This document shows, one piece after another, positions 24,707-33,054 of a stretch of DNA of 64,000 nt (position 1 is its first letter; every line of letters starts with the position of its first letter). The notes under the pieces are model-generated. The model was not told the origin of the DNA, ran no database searches, and worked only from the letters and a program-made list of their open reading frames with translations. The position numbers and the translations under genes were made by a program. Where the stretch lies: assembly GCF_013364215.1 (NCBI RefSeq), contig NZ_CP054923.1, forward strand, positions 4,340,001 to 4,404,000, in the 5' to 3' direction. The stretch comes from Verrucosispora sp. NA02020 (GTDB lineage Bacteria > Actinomycetota > Actinomycetes > Mycobacteriales > Micromonosporaceae).

Positions 24707-25330
24707 ATGACCGTCGTACCGGACGACAACCTGATGACACTGATCTGCGACGTCTGCGGCGACACCACCACCGGCACGGCGTGTGTGCTGCCCGACGCGG
24801 AGGTGGTCTGGACTCTGGTGTCGGACCACGGCTGGAGCGGTTCCCCGTTCGCCACCGGCCCGCACCGCTGCCCCCGGTGCAGCGCACTGCCGGCCGGCCC
24901 GCCCCCGCGCGCCGACCGTACGCCGATCGGTCTCGGCGGTGCCGACGAGGCGCCCGTGGGCGGCGAGGCCGTGACGGGGCCCGAGACCGCGCTGCGCGTC
25001 GCGTTGCGGCAGGCGGTCGACGTACACGGCACGATCGTGGTGAACCTGGACGGCGTGCAGCTCATCGACTCCGCCGGACTCGGCCTGCTGGTGCGGGCCC
25101 ACCGGGAGGTCCGGGAGCGGGACGGGCGGCTGTGCCTGGCCGCGCCGTCGCGGTTCATCCGCACGGTGCTGCACACCATGAAGCTCGACGGGGTCTTCCC
25201 GATCTTCGAGAGCCTCGACGAGGCCGTGGCGCAGTTGCGGCAGGCCGCGTTGACGACGGCGGACATCGACGCCGAGATGGCGGTGCCGGTGGTGGCGGAA
25301 CGCCGTCCCGCCGGTCACGTCACGGTCTGA
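24707..25330 (+). CDS. Zinc-ribbon plus STAS protein
   Basis: A 207-residue protein. The N-terminal part has CDVCG (about residue 14) and CPRC (about residue 55), a likely four-Cys zinc ribbon. The C-terminal part is a STAS domain (about residues 88-185). Its phospho-acceptor region reads LIDSAGLGLL, so the Ser missing from the STAS protein at 23843 is present. STAS proteins bind anti-sigma kinases and release sigma factors. The added zinc ribbon could sense thiol stress; that is a guess. It is transcribed with or after the gene at 24352 and ends at a convergent terminator. Confidence 0.75.
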   Translation: MTVVPDDNLMTLICDVCGDTTTGTACVLPDAEVVWTLVSDHGWSGSPFATGPHRCPRCSALPAGPPPRADRTPIGLGGADEAPVGGEAVTGPETALRVALRQAVDVHGTIVVNLDGVQLIDSAGLGLLVRAHREVRERDGRLCLAAPSRFIRTVLHTMKLDGVFPIFESLDEAVAQLRQAALTTADIDAEMAVPVVAERRPAGHVTV

Positions 25331-25374
25331 TCCCCCACCCCGACACACCGGTCGACGTACGCGCGGAGCGCCGT

Positions 25375-25403
25375 ACCCGGTGGCCGGCTGGCGGCCACCG
25401 GGT
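25375..25403. terminator. Bidirectional hairpin terminator
   Basis: ACCCGGTGGCC (25375-25385) pairs perfectly with GGCCACCGGGT (25393-25403), with a GGCTGGC loop. It lies between the convergent STAS gene and the HTH gene at 25413. Confidence 0.7.
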
Positions 25404-25412
25404 CGACGTGTG

Positions 25413-25919
25413 TCAGGAGGCGGCGGAGAACCCGCCCCGGCGGCGCAGCCGGCCGATCCAGCCCTGCGCGGTGTGCCGGGGCACGCCGTAGTGCTCGGCC
25501 ACCGCGGTGACCGTGCCGGTGCGGTTGAAGACCTCGACGACGTCCTCCGGCATGCGCCGGTAGACCCGCCCCTTCGGCACCGCCGCCTCGGTCCGGCGTC
25601 GCGTCGTGCCGGAGCCGGAGCGGTTGGCACCGGAGCGCACGGACCGGTTGCCGGTGGCCGGGGTGAACGACTGCTCGGCGGCGGGGACCTCGGTGGGTGA
25701 CTCGACGACGGAGGCCGGAGTCACCGGCGTGCCGCCGGCCGGGAACAACGCGCGCAGGAGGAGATTCAGGTCGAAGGAGGGAAGCGTCGGCGCCGAGATG
25801 CCACTGCCGGCACGCATCACGAGTTCGACCACGCGCGGCGTGGAATCGTCGATGTCGACACAGATAACGGTTTCCGTGTCGGCACCCTCGGACCGGATCG
25901 TGATTGTGTAGTCACTCAT
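25413..25919 (-). CDS. Unrecognised HTH protein
   Basis: A 168-residue protein in two parts that I cannot place in a named family. The first 55 residues (SDYTITIRSEGADTETVICV to FDLNLLLRALF) look like a small alpha/beta domain. A Ser/Thr/Arg-rich linker follows. The C-terminus has a helix-turn-helix (EVFNRTGTVTAVAEHYGVPR, then HTAQGWIGRLRRRG) like those of resolvase/terminase-type or BldC-like DNA-binding proteins. The ATG at 25919 has GGAGGG 5 nt upstream. It lies at the left edge of the large cluster and could be a regulator or a nucleoid-type protein. The gap to the P450 gene (25920-26066) is less GC-rich than its surroundings and holds no further gene that I can see. Confidence 0.6.
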   Translation of the reverse strand: MSDYTITIRSEGADTETVICVDIDDSTPRVVELVMRAGSGISAPTLPSFDLNLLLRALFPAGGTPVTPASVVESPTEVPAAEQSFTPATGNRSVRSGANRSGSGTTRRRTEAAVPKGRVYRRMPEDVVEVFNRTGTVTAVAEHYGVPRHTAQGWIGRLRRRGGFSAAS

Positions 25920-26066
25920 CGCCACCCTCCGCTGTTCGTCACATCACACTGCACACTCCGGCGGTGTGGTGGTTGAACGCTTCACACCAGATTAGCGGAT
26001 TGAACGGGCTACTCACAGAAGCGACCCGGCATATGACGATATCACCGTCGGTGGTTAACAACTGCT

Positions 26067-27347
26067 TCACACTCCGTCCGGTCCGACGGAGCCGTCCGGA
26101 ATGAAGCGTCCGGGCAATGACTTGAGCCCGTTCACGAAGTTGCTTTCCAGCCGTACGGCCGGTCCTGTCAGCTCGAAACGCCCCAGGTGCGGCACCAGTT
26201 CCCGCAGCATCGCCTGCGCCTCCAGCCGCGCCAGATGGGCGCCCAGGCAGAAGTGCGGCCCCATGCCGAACGACAGGTGCGGGTTGGGATTGCGGTCCAG
26301 ACGCAGCACGTCCGGGTCGTCGAAGACGGCACCGTCGCGGTTGGCCGAGACGTACCAGAGCACGACCTTGTCGCCCTCGGCGACGGCCCGGCCACACAAC
26401 TCGGTGTCCTCAGTGGCGGTACGTCGGAACTGCATGATCGGTGTCACCCACCGCAACAACTCCTCCGTCGCCGACGGTAACAGCGACGGGTCCCGCGCCA
26501 GCCGGTCCCGCTGGGCCGGCGCGGCCAGCAGTGCCGACACGCCACCGGAGATGAGGTGTCGGGTCGTCTCGTTGCCCGCCACCACGAGCAACAGCCAGAA
26601 GCTACAGAACTCGCGGTCGGTCAGGCGTCGGCCGTCCACCTCGCTGGTCGCCAGCAGGGTCATCAGGTCGTCCCGGGGCGACCGGCGCCGTTCACCGGCC
26701 ACCGTGAGGGCGTACTGGAACGCCTCGACGAAGGTGGTGCGGTACGCCTCCACGTCACCGCCGCCGTACTCCGGGTCGTCGAAGCCGACCAGGTTGTTGC
26801 TCCACCGGTAGAGCAGGTGCCGGTCCTCGCGCGGCAGGCCGAGCAGGTCGGCGAGGACCAGCAGGGGCAGTTCGGCGGCGAGGTCGGCGACCACGTCGCA
26901 CTCGTCCGCGGCGACCGCGCGGCGCACCAGGTCGTGGGCGTGGGCGGCGACGCTGTCGTGCAGGGCGCGCACCGCCCGTGGGGTGAACACCGAGGTGACC
27001 AGCCGCCGGATCCGCGAGTGCTGCGGCGCGTCCATGTTGACCAGGAGCTGACGGGCCTGCTCCAGGTCGGCGGGGGTACGCGGATCGGGCAGGAACGCGC
27101 CCTTGCGGCCGGAGGAGAAGAGCTCCGGCCGCCGGGACGCGGCGACCACCGCCTCGTGACTGGTGGCCGCCCAGAAGCCCGACCCCTGACTGAGCATCCG
27201 GCCGCCGCCGCCCCGCCGCCACAGTGCCGGCTCGGACACCCAGGACACCGGCTCCTCGCGGCGCATCCGGGCGAACTCGGTGTGCGGCACCTCGACGCCG
27301 TACGTGGCCGGGTGTGCCACGTCCGGACGCTGCGCCACCGGGCTCAC
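26067..27347 (-). CDS. Cytochrome P450
   Basis: A 426-residue P450. The I-helix is VVAGNETTRHLISGG, the ExxR is in ATEELLRWVTP, and the heme loop is FGMGPHFCLGAHLARLEAQA with Cys near residue 368. The I-helix AGNETT and the heme loop resemble CYP124/125/linalool-hydroxylase-type P450s that act on fatty or terpenoid chains. It is the last gene of the minus-strand cluster operon and overlaps the CoA-ligase stop (GTGA). The ferredoxin at 41050, at the other end of the block, is a likely electron donor. Substrate unknown; hydroxylation of the reduced acyl chain or of an aryl unit is plausible. Confidence 0.9.
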   Translation of the reverse strand: MSPVAQRPDVAHPATYGVEVPHTEFARMRREEPVSWVSEPALWRRGGGGRMLSQGSGFWAATSHEAVVAASRRPELFSSGRKGAFLPDPRTPADLEQARQLLVNMDAPQHSRIRRLVTSVFTPRAVRALHDSVAAHAHDLVRRAVAADECDVVADLAAELPLLVLADLLGLPREDRHLLYRWSNNLVGFDDPEYGGGDVEAYRTTFVEAFQYALTVAGERRRSPRDDLMTLLATSEVDGRRLTDREFCSFWLLLVVAGNETTRHLISGGVSALLAAPAQRDRLARDPSLLPSATEELLRWVTPIMQFRRTATEDTELCGRAVAEGDKVVLWYVSANRDGAVFDDPDVLRLDRNPNPHLSFGMGPHFCLGAHLARLEAQAMLRELVPHLGRFELTGPAVRLESNFVNGLKSLPGRFIPDGSVGPDGV

Positions 27348-28900
27348 GAGCGTCCCGCCGTGGTCTGCGGACGCAGCAGCTCACGCAGCACGTCGTGGCG
27401 GAGCTTGCCGGTGCCGTCGCGCGGCAGTTCGGCGACGAACCGCCACCGGCGGGGCACCTTGAACCCGGCCAGCGAACGGCGGCAGAACGCCTCCAGCACC
27501 TGCGGGGCGGCGGCCGGGTCGAGCCGGTGCGGATCGAGTTCGACGACGGCCACCACCCGCTCGCCGTACTCGTCGTCGGGTTCCCCGGTCACCGCCGCGT
27601 CCCGGACCGCCGGGTGTTCCTGGAGGACCGCCTGCACCTCGGCCGGGTAGATGTTCACCCCACCGGAGATGATCAGGTCGCGGGCGCGTCCGGTCAGATA
27701 GAGGTAACCCTCCTCGTCCAGGTGACCGGTCTCGCCGTAGGTGAAGACGCCGGGACCCAGATGCGCGTCGCGGGTCTTCTCCGGGGCGTTGTGGTACTCG
27801 AACGTCTTTCCCCCGGCCCGGCGGACGAAGACCCGCCCCGGGCGGCCGGGCGGCAGCGCCACCCCGTCCGGGTCGAGGATGACCACCTCGTTGGGAGGCA
27901 CCGGCCGACCGACACTTCCCGGCCGACGCAGCCACTCCTCGGCACCGATGAGCGTGACCACGCCCGCCTCGGTCGCCGCGTAGTACTCGACCACCACCGG
28001 CCCCCACCACTCGATCATCTGTCGTTTCACCTCGACCGGACACGGCCCGCCGCCGTGCCACACCACCCGCAGGCTGCGCACGTCGGCGTCGGCCCGGACC
28101 GCGTCGTCCAGCCGCAGCAGCCGGACGAACTGGGTCGGCACCAGGTGGCAGGCGGTGATCCGGTGCGCGGCCACCGTGGCCAGGAACGCCTGCGGGTCGA
28201 AGCGCTCGTGCAGCACCAGGCGGCTGCCGCGCAGCAACGGCAGCAGCGCGAAGAACAGCTGCGCGGAGTGGTACCAGGGACCGACCAGCAGCACCGCGCC
28301 GCGCGCCGGCACGTGCAGGGCGTGCCCGGCGTACGCCAACAGCCGTTCCACCCGCCCGAACGGCGCCCCGGCGCGGAACAGGCCGTTGCGGACCCCCTTG
28401 GGCGCACCCGTGGTGCCCGAGGTGTAGAGCATGGTGGAGCCGCAGACCTGATCCGGCGGTTCGTCGGCGGCGAGACCCGCCAGCCGCGGTTCGACCGCGA
28501 CCGCGTCGCCGACGTCGCTCTCCCCCGTCACGAGCTGCCGGACCCGCACAGCTGCGGTCCGCACCGCCTGGTCGACCACGGGCGCGTAGGCGGGCTCGGT
28601 CAGCACGAGTCGGCTCTCCGAGTCCGCCAGCAGGTACGCGATCTCCGGCGCGGTCAGGTGCCAGTTGACCGGCACCACCGTCACCCCGGTGTGCAGGGCG
28701 GCCAGCAGCGCCTCGAACGTCTCCCGCCGGTTGCCGCAGACCACCGCCATGGTGTCGCCGACCCGCAGCCCCTCGGCGCGCAGCAACCGGATCCACCGGT
28801 TGACCCGCGCGTCCAGCTCGGTCCAGTCCAGCTCACCGTCGGCGTCGGTCAGTGCCGGTGCACCGGTGGCCCCGGCCAGGTCCCTCAGCAGTACGGCCAT
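27344..28900 (-). CDS. Acyl/aryl-CoA ligase (AMP-forming)
   Basis: A 518-residue ANL-superfamily ligase that activates a carboxylic acid as acyl-AMP and then CoA thioester. The motifs are TMLYTSGTTGAPKGV (A3, about residue 155), YYAATEAG (A5), GETGHLDEEGYLYLTGRARD (A7/A8) and the C-terminal lysine in RDGTGKLRHDV. It resembles FadD/cyclohexanecarboxylate-CoA ligases more than NRPS A domains. Next to it are a class II aldolase, a 2-hydroxychromene-type isomerase and, further up, a thiolase and a CoA transferase, all of which suit CoA-ester chemistry. The actual acid is not predictable. Confidence 0.85.
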   Translation of the reverse strand: MAVLLRDLAGATGAPALTDADGELDWTELDARVNRWIRLLRAEGLRVGDTMAVVCGNRRETFEALLAALHTGVTVVPVNWHLTAPEIAYLLADSESRLVLTEPAYAPVVDQAVRTAAVRVRQLVTGESDVGDAVAVEPRLAGLAADEPPDQVCGSTMLYTSGTTGAPKGVRNGLFRAGAPFGRVERLLAYAGHALHVPARGAVLLVGPWYHSAQLFFALLPLLRGSRLVLHERFDPQAFLATVAAHRITACHLVPTQFVRLLRLDDAVRADADVRSLRVVWHGGGPCPVEVKRQMIEWWGPVVVEYYAATEAGVVTLIGAEEWLRRPGSVGRPVPPNEVVILDPDGVALPPGRPGRVFVRRAGGKTFEYHNAPEKTRDAHLGPGVFTYGETGHLDEEGYLYLTGRARDLIISGGVNIYPAEVQAVLQEHPAVRDAAVTGEPDDEYGERVVAVVELDPHRLDPAAAPQVLEAFCRRSLAGFKVPRRWRFVAELPRDGTGKLRHDVLRELLRPQTTAGRS

Positions 28901-28915
28901 CCCGTTCCCTCCGGC

Positions 28916-29650
28916 TCAGTCCAGCAGGTCCGGCTGGGCCCGCACGATGTCGGCGTACAGCGGCCGGAAGTTCAGCCGGGCGATCCCCGGGGTGCCGATG
29001 ACGCGCCGGGTCTCGGCGGCCTCGTCCGGGCCGATCAGGATCGGCTGCCCCGCCGCCTCGGCCAGCAACTGCACCTGGGCGCTGCGGTCCATGGCGATGA
29101 ACCACCAGGCCGCCTCCGCCACCGAACCGCCGACGGTGAGCAGCCCGTGGTTGCGCAGCACCACCGCCTTGGTGTCGCCGAGTGCGTCGGCGATCCGCTT
29201 GCCCTCCTCGTCGGCGAGCACCACGCCGGTGTAGTCGGCGAACACGGTGTGGTCCTGGTAGAAGGCGCAGGCGTCCTGGGTGATCGGGTCCAGCGGACGG
29301 CCCAGCGCCGACCAGGCCCGCCCGTGGGTGGAGTGGGTGTGCGCGGCGGCGACCACGTCGGGACGGGCGGCGTGCACGTGCGAGTGGATGACGTACCCGG
29401 CCGGGTTGATCCGTCCGGTGCCCTCCAGCACCTCACCGCCCGCGTCCACCAGCAGCAGGTCGCTGACGCGTACGTGTCCGAAGTGCATCCCGAACGGGTT
29501 GATCCAGAACCGGTCCGGGTCCTCCGGGTCGCGGGCCGTGACGTGGCCCCCGGCACCCTCGTCGAACCCGTAGCGGGCGAAGAGCCGGCAGGTCGCCGCC
29601 AGTTGCCGCTGCCGACGCAGGCGTTCCTCGGCCGGCGTGCGCCCGGTCAT
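28916..29650 (-). CDS. Class II aldolase/adducin-type protein
   Basis: A 244-residue protein of the class II aldolase/adducin fold. The metal-binding histidines lie in VIHSHVHAARPDVVAAAHTH (about residues 88-107), and a further His is in VVLRNHGLLTVGGS (about residue 165). The GGHVTARDPEDPDRF and INPFGMHFGHV segments are typical. Family members are Zn-dependent aldolases, epimerases and decarboxylases. A retro-aldol or decarboxylation step on a CoA or carrier-bound intermediate could fit here, but no substrate is visible. It overlaps the DsbA-like gene by 4 nt and precedes the ligase by 15 nt. Confidence 0.82.
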   Translation of the reverse strand: MTGRTPAEERLRRQRQLAATCRLFARYGFDEGAGGHVTARDPEDPDRFWINPFGMHFGHVRVSDLLLVDAGGEVLEGTGRINPAGYVIHSHVHAARPDVVAAAHTHSTHGRAWSALGRPLDPITQDACAFYQDHTVFADYTGVVLADEEGKRIADALGDTKAVVLRNHGLLTVGGSVAEAAWWFIAMDRSAQVQLLAEAAGQPILIGPDEAAETRRVIGTPGIARLNFRPLYADIVRAQPDLLD

Positions 29651-30378
29651 CCGCAGCCTCCCGCGGTGTCGGTGTCGAAGGCGGCACCGTCGAGCACCGC
29701 CGCCGGAACGGCGGCTCCATCGCGCACCGCCGTCGGCACGGCGGGACTCGCCTCCGGCGTGGGCGTGCTCTCCGGTCGCCATTCGGCCAGGAAGTGGTCC
29801 ACCCGGTCCAGGCCCCAGAAGCGGTGCCGACCGACGCGCAGGTACGGGATGCCGAAGATGTCGTCGTCGTACGCGGCGGCCAGGCAGTCGACCCCCTCCG
29901 CGCGCAGCGTCTCGTCCTGCGGGGCGTTCTGTGCGGCCACCGGGTCGATCCCCGCCTCGACGGCGGCCCGGGCGACGACCTCCGGGGTGCAGACGTCCTC
30001 GCCGCGCTCCCAGCGGGCCGCCACCAGCGCGTCGTAGAACGGCACCGCCCGACCGGCCCGGCGGGCCAGCAGCCAGGCCAGGTGCGGCAGGTCCCACCAC
30101 GGGTCCACGTCGATCGGCCAGGCCATCGGCAGTCCGGCGCGCTGCGCCAGCCGCTTGGTGTCCACCAGCAGGTAACGGTGCTTGGCCCGGCTCATCTGCA
30201 CGTAGTGCATCTCGGCGCCCCGCTCGGCCAGTGCCGCGTTCGTCTTCTCGTCCGGGTCCCAGTACGGGAACCAGTCGACCTGGGCGAACAGGTCCGGCAC
30301 CTCGGCACGCAGCCGGTGCACCGCCAGCCAGCTGTACGGGCTGCGGAAGGAGAAGTAGAGCCGGGGCCGCTTCTTCAT
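29647..30378 (-). CDS. DsbA-fold protein, 2-hydroxychromene-2-carboxylate isomerase-like
   Basis: A 243-residue thioredoxin-fold protein. The N-terminal LYFSFRSPYSWLAVHRL has Ser-Pro-Tyr in place of a redox CxxC, as in HCCA isomerases (NahD/GST-kappa type). WDLPHLAWLLARRAG and DDDIFGIPYLRVGRHRFWGLD also match. HCCA isomerase uses glutathione in naphthalene breakdown; actinomycetes lack glutathione, so the cofactor and reaction here must differ. The last 45 residues are a low-complexity Ala/Pro/Thr/Asp tail unusual for the family. It is coupled by 4-nt overlaps to both neighbours. Confidence 0.75.
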   Translation of the reverse strand: MKKRPRLYFSFRSPYSWLAVHRLRAEVPDLFAQVDWFPYWDPDEKTNAALAERGAEMHYVQMSRAKHRYLLVDTKRLAQRAGLPMAWPIDVDPWWDLPHLAWLLARRAGRAVPFYDALVAARWERGEDVCTPEVVARAAVEAGIDPVAAQNAPQDETLRAEGVDCLAAAYDDDIFGIPYLRVGRHRFWGLDRVDHFLAEWRPESTPTPEASPAVPTAVRDGAAVPAAVLDGAAFDTDTAGGCG

Positions 30379-31313
30379 GCCACACCGCCGGCCAGCGCGC
30401 GGAGCACCTCGTCGTCGAACTCGGCCAGCTCGCCGGCGTTCGGGCCGGCGCTGATCGCGTACCCGTGCAGGATGTTCGCGGTCGCGGTGTGCACCAGCCG
30501 CTCGCCGCGCCGGACGTAGCAGTCCATCCGCGCGTCGAACATGACCCCGCGCAGCACGTCGGTGACGGTCAGGACGGTGTGCACGTCCTCCTCCATCCGG
30601 GCCGCCTCGACCATCCGGATCCGGGCCCGGGACACCACCGGGATCCAGGAGCGTTCGCGGACCAGTCGGCCCACCGAGATGCCTCGGGCGGCCAGGAACC
30701 GGTCCACCACCTCCTCCAGCGCCCGCACGTAGCCGGAGTGCTGCACCCGGTCGGAGAAGTGGCAGTAGAAGTAGGGCGCCCGCCAGGTCCACAGGAACGA
30801 CCGGGACCCGACCGGGGTGAGCACGTCGGCAACCGTCTCGCCGGGGCGGATCGGCCGGTGGTCGGGTCGGCTCACCGTGGCGGCGGCACCCAGGGTCGGC
30901 ACCACCAGGTCCGCCAGGTGCGCGGGGGCGGGCGCGGAGGCGGTGGCGGCGGGTTCGACGACCAGCGCCACCCGGACCTTGCCGCGCAGCACCACCTGCT
31001 CGCGCCCGTCGCGGACCACCGTCATCCGCACCGTCAGCCGATCGGCGGACTCGCCGGTGACCTCCACCCGCACCTCGTCGTCGACTTCCAGCACGGCCGG
31101 CAACTGCACCGAGCAGTCGACGATCTCGACGCCCAGGCCGTGCTCGTGGAAGAGGTCGCGGGCACCGGGACCACGGTCCCGCAGCCACTGCAGCACCGCC
31201 TCCTCGACCAGATAGATGAAGTGCTTGAAACCGATCCAGGTGCGGATGTTGGCCCCCTCGTACCGGGGCCGCCCGACCAGGACGGTCAGCGGGGCGGTGG
31301 GCGCACTGGTCAT
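30375..31313 (-). CDS. Double-hotdog acyl-thioester hydrolase/hydratase-like protein
   Basis: A 312-residue protein that looks like two FadM/FabZ-type hotdog units in tandem. Unit 1 (about residues 15-120) begins with RTWIGFKHFIYLVEEAVL. Unit 2 (about 175-290) carries HFSDRVQHSGYVRALEEVVD and RMEEDVHTVLTVTDV. Hotdog proteins hydrolyse or hydrate acyl thioesters. The place between an alpha/beta hydrolase and the DsbA-like protein suggests release or editing of polyketide or CoA thioesters. The catalytic Asp/Glu is not certain; in unit 2 the Asp of HFSD or the Glu of ALEE is a candidate. Confidence 0.7.
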   Translation of the reverse strand: MTSAPTAPLTVLVGRPRYEGANIRTWIGFKHFIYLVEEAVLQWLRDRGPGARDLFHEHGLGVEIVDCSVQLPAVLEVDDEVRVEVTGESADRLTVRMTVVRDGREQVVLRGKVRVALVVEPAATASAPAPAHLADLVVPTLGAAATVSRPDHRPIRPGETVADVLTPVGSRSFLWTWRAPYFYCHFSDRVQHSGYVRALEEVVDRFLAARGISVGRLVRERSWIPVVSRARIRMVEAARMEEDVHTVLTVTDVLRGVMFDARMDCYVRRGERLVHTATANILHGYAISAGPNAGELAEFDDEVLRALAGGVA

Positions 31314-31330
31314 GGTGGCTGCTCCTGTCG

Positions 31331-32116
31331 TCAGGGACGTACCGTCACCCGGTTCGCCTCACCGACGAACCGGGCGGCCTGCTCCGCGACCTCGTCGGCG
31401 TGGCGGACGTGGCAGAAGTGGTCGTAGTGCTCGTGCACCAGCAGGGTGGCCCGGGGCATGTCCCGGCCCAGCGTGGCGGCGGCGGCCGGGGAGAGGGTCG
31501 GGTCGGCCCCGCCGGCCAGGATCAACGTCGGGACGTCCACCGTGGTCAGCGCCAGCCCGCCGCTGTTGACGAACTGGTCGAAGACGGTGAGGAAGCCGGC
31601 CGGCCCGATCCGGTCGATGGCCTTGGTGAACATCGCGTCGAGCAACGCGGCGTCCAGCTTGCGCAGTCGCGGGCCGACGCGCAGCCGCAGTCCGTCGTGG
31701 ACGTGCCGGTCGAAGGTACGCCGGGCCCGGTCGAAGACCTGCCAGGTGATCGGTTGCTCGGGCGGGCAGTACAGCGGGCAGATCAGCACCGTGGCGCGGG
31801 CCGCCGGCTCCCCGCCGGCCAGCAGTTCCAGCGTCGCGTTCGCGCCGAAGGAGTGCGCGATGACGGTGTCCGCCGGGCGGGGCAACCCGGCCAGCCCGGC
31901 GGCGAGCCACTGCGCCGGGCTGCCCTGGCGACGCCACCGGTAGTCGTTGCCGGCCCGCCACGGCAGGTCCAGGGCGACCACGTGCCAGCGGGGGTCGAAG
32001 GCCCGGGCCAGCGGTCGCCACGACTCCCAGGAGTCCTCCAGGCCGTGGGCGAGCACCACCAGGTCTCCCCCGGGCACGCCGGAGGTCAGCTCGTGCACCG
32101 CCGGGGCCGGGATCAT
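31331..32116 (-). CDS. Alpha/beta hydrolase
   Basis: A 261-residue alpha/beta hydrolase. The oxyanion region is LVVLAHGLEDSWESW (about residue 19). The nucleophile elbow is VIAHSFGANATLEL with Ser near residue 89, so the usual first Gly of GxSxG is Ala. The acid lies in ILAGGADPTLSP, and the catalytic His is in HEHYDHFCHV (about residue 233). It could serve as a cluster esterase or thioesterase, for instance hydrolysing a finished chain from the ACP. Its start overlaps the KS-like stop by 4 nt (ATGA), and it is 17 nt from the hotdog gene. Confidence 0.8.
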   Translation of the reverse strand: MIPAPAVHELTSGVPGGDLVVLAHGLEDSWESWRPLARAFDPRWHVVALDLPWRAGNDYRWRRQGSPAQWLAAGLAGLPRPADTVIAHSFGANATLELLAGGEPAARATVLICPLYCPPEQPITWQVFDRARRTFDRHVHDGLRLRVGPRLRKLDAALLDAMFTKAIDRIGPAGFLTVFDQFVNSGGLALTTVDVPTLILAGGADPTLSPAAAATLGRDMPRATLLVHEHYDHFCHVRHADEVAEQAARFVGEANRVTVRP

Positions 32117-33054
32117 CGTCCGGCTCCGGGGGTGGCGTCGAGGAGCAGCTCGCGTACGCCGTCGGTGTCGTCACCGCAGGCGACCGCGACCGGGCCGGGC
32201 GCTCCGGCGTCCAGCAGCGTCGCGGCCAGCGCCAGGTTCACCACGCCGGCCGCGCCGTAGCAGTCTCCCCAGTGCGCCGCCGGGTCGAAGCCGCCCGGCC
32301 CGATCCGGCGGTACGCGGACCGCCCGCCGGACGGTCCCAGCACGGGCCCGGTGTCGGACCGGGCGGTGGTGGTGAGCACCAGGCAGGCGGCACCGGCGCG
32401 CAGCGGGAAAGCCGGGCGACCCGCCTGGTGCAGTTCGGTGGCCACCTCGTCGGCCGGCTCGGTGCCCACGACCAGCACCCGGTCGGCCCGTCCGGCGCGC
32501 AGCAGCAGCATCGCCGCGCGGACCGCGTCCAGGCCGGCGGTGGCGCCGGAGCAGACCATCAGGTTCGCCGCGCCGAGTCCGAACCAGAGCGCCACGGTGC
32601 TGGCCACCACGTTGCTGGAGGCGTTCGGGGCGGCGAGCGGGCTGACCGCGCGGCCCCCCTCGGCGTGCACGGTACGGGCCAGGTCGGCAACGGTGGCGAC
32701 GTTGCCGAGGTTACCGGCGACCACCACCGCGCTGCGGGGGTCGACGCCGTCGGGCGGGTGGCGGCCGGGCGGCAGGCCGAGCGCGCGGTGCACCGCACAG
32801 AGCGCCAGCCGGGTGGCGGGTTCCTTGAAGAGCAGGCCCTTACGGCCGAGCACCTGGTGGGCGCGGTCGGCGGGCACCGCGTCGGCCAGGGTCGCGGACA
32901 GTCGCGACGCCGACGTGCCGGACCACGCGGCCAGGTCGGCGGCGAGACCGTCCGCCTCGGGCAGGTGCAGGCTCCACCCGGCCACCCGCACCGTCACCGG
33001 TGCGGCGGTGCTGGCGGGCCGGGTCGGGTCGGGGGCGATCAGTGGGCTGGTCAC
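32113..33054 (-). CDS. Truncated ketosynthase-like protein
   Basis: A 313-residue protein resembling the N-terminal half of a thiolase-fold ketosynthase. It keeps the nucleophile loop, NLMVCSGATAGLDAV (about residue 165), and PNASSNVVASTVALWFG before it. It lacks the HGTGT and KxxxGH segments that carry the two catalytic histidines. Such short KS-N-like proteins occur in reducing type II PKS and aryl-polyene clusters. A scaffold or priming role is possible; independent condensation is not. The GTG at 33054 overlaps the next KS stop (GTGA). It is intact and reads through, so I do not call it a pseudogene. Confidence 0.72.
   Translation of the reverse strand: MTSPLIAPDPTRPASTAAPVTVRVAGWSLHLPEADGLAADLAAWSGTSASRLSATLADAVPADRAHQVLGRKGLLFKEPATRLALCAVHRALGLPPGRHPPDGVDPRSAVVVAGNLGNVATVADLARTVHAEGGRAVSPLAAPNASSNVVASTVALWFGLGAANLMVCSGATAGLDAVRAAMLLLRAGRADRVLVVGTEPADEVATELHQAGRPAFPLRAGAACLVLTTTARSDTGPVLGPSGGRSAYRRIGPGGFDPAAHWGDCYGAAGVVNLALAATLLDAGAPGPVAVACGDDTDGVRELLLDATPGAGR

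Noticed and set aside
26071..26100. Hairpin CTCCGTC/GACGGAG as a separate terminator of the P450 operon
   Set aside because: It lies inside the last codons of the P450 gene before its stop; stem formation there is possible but termination in the coding region is not convincing.
32113..33054. Half-length ketosynthase as a pseudogene
   Set aside because: It is in frame, translationally coupled on both sides, and keeps the nucleophile loop. Similar short KS-N-like proteins are known in reducing PKS clusters, so it is more likely functional.
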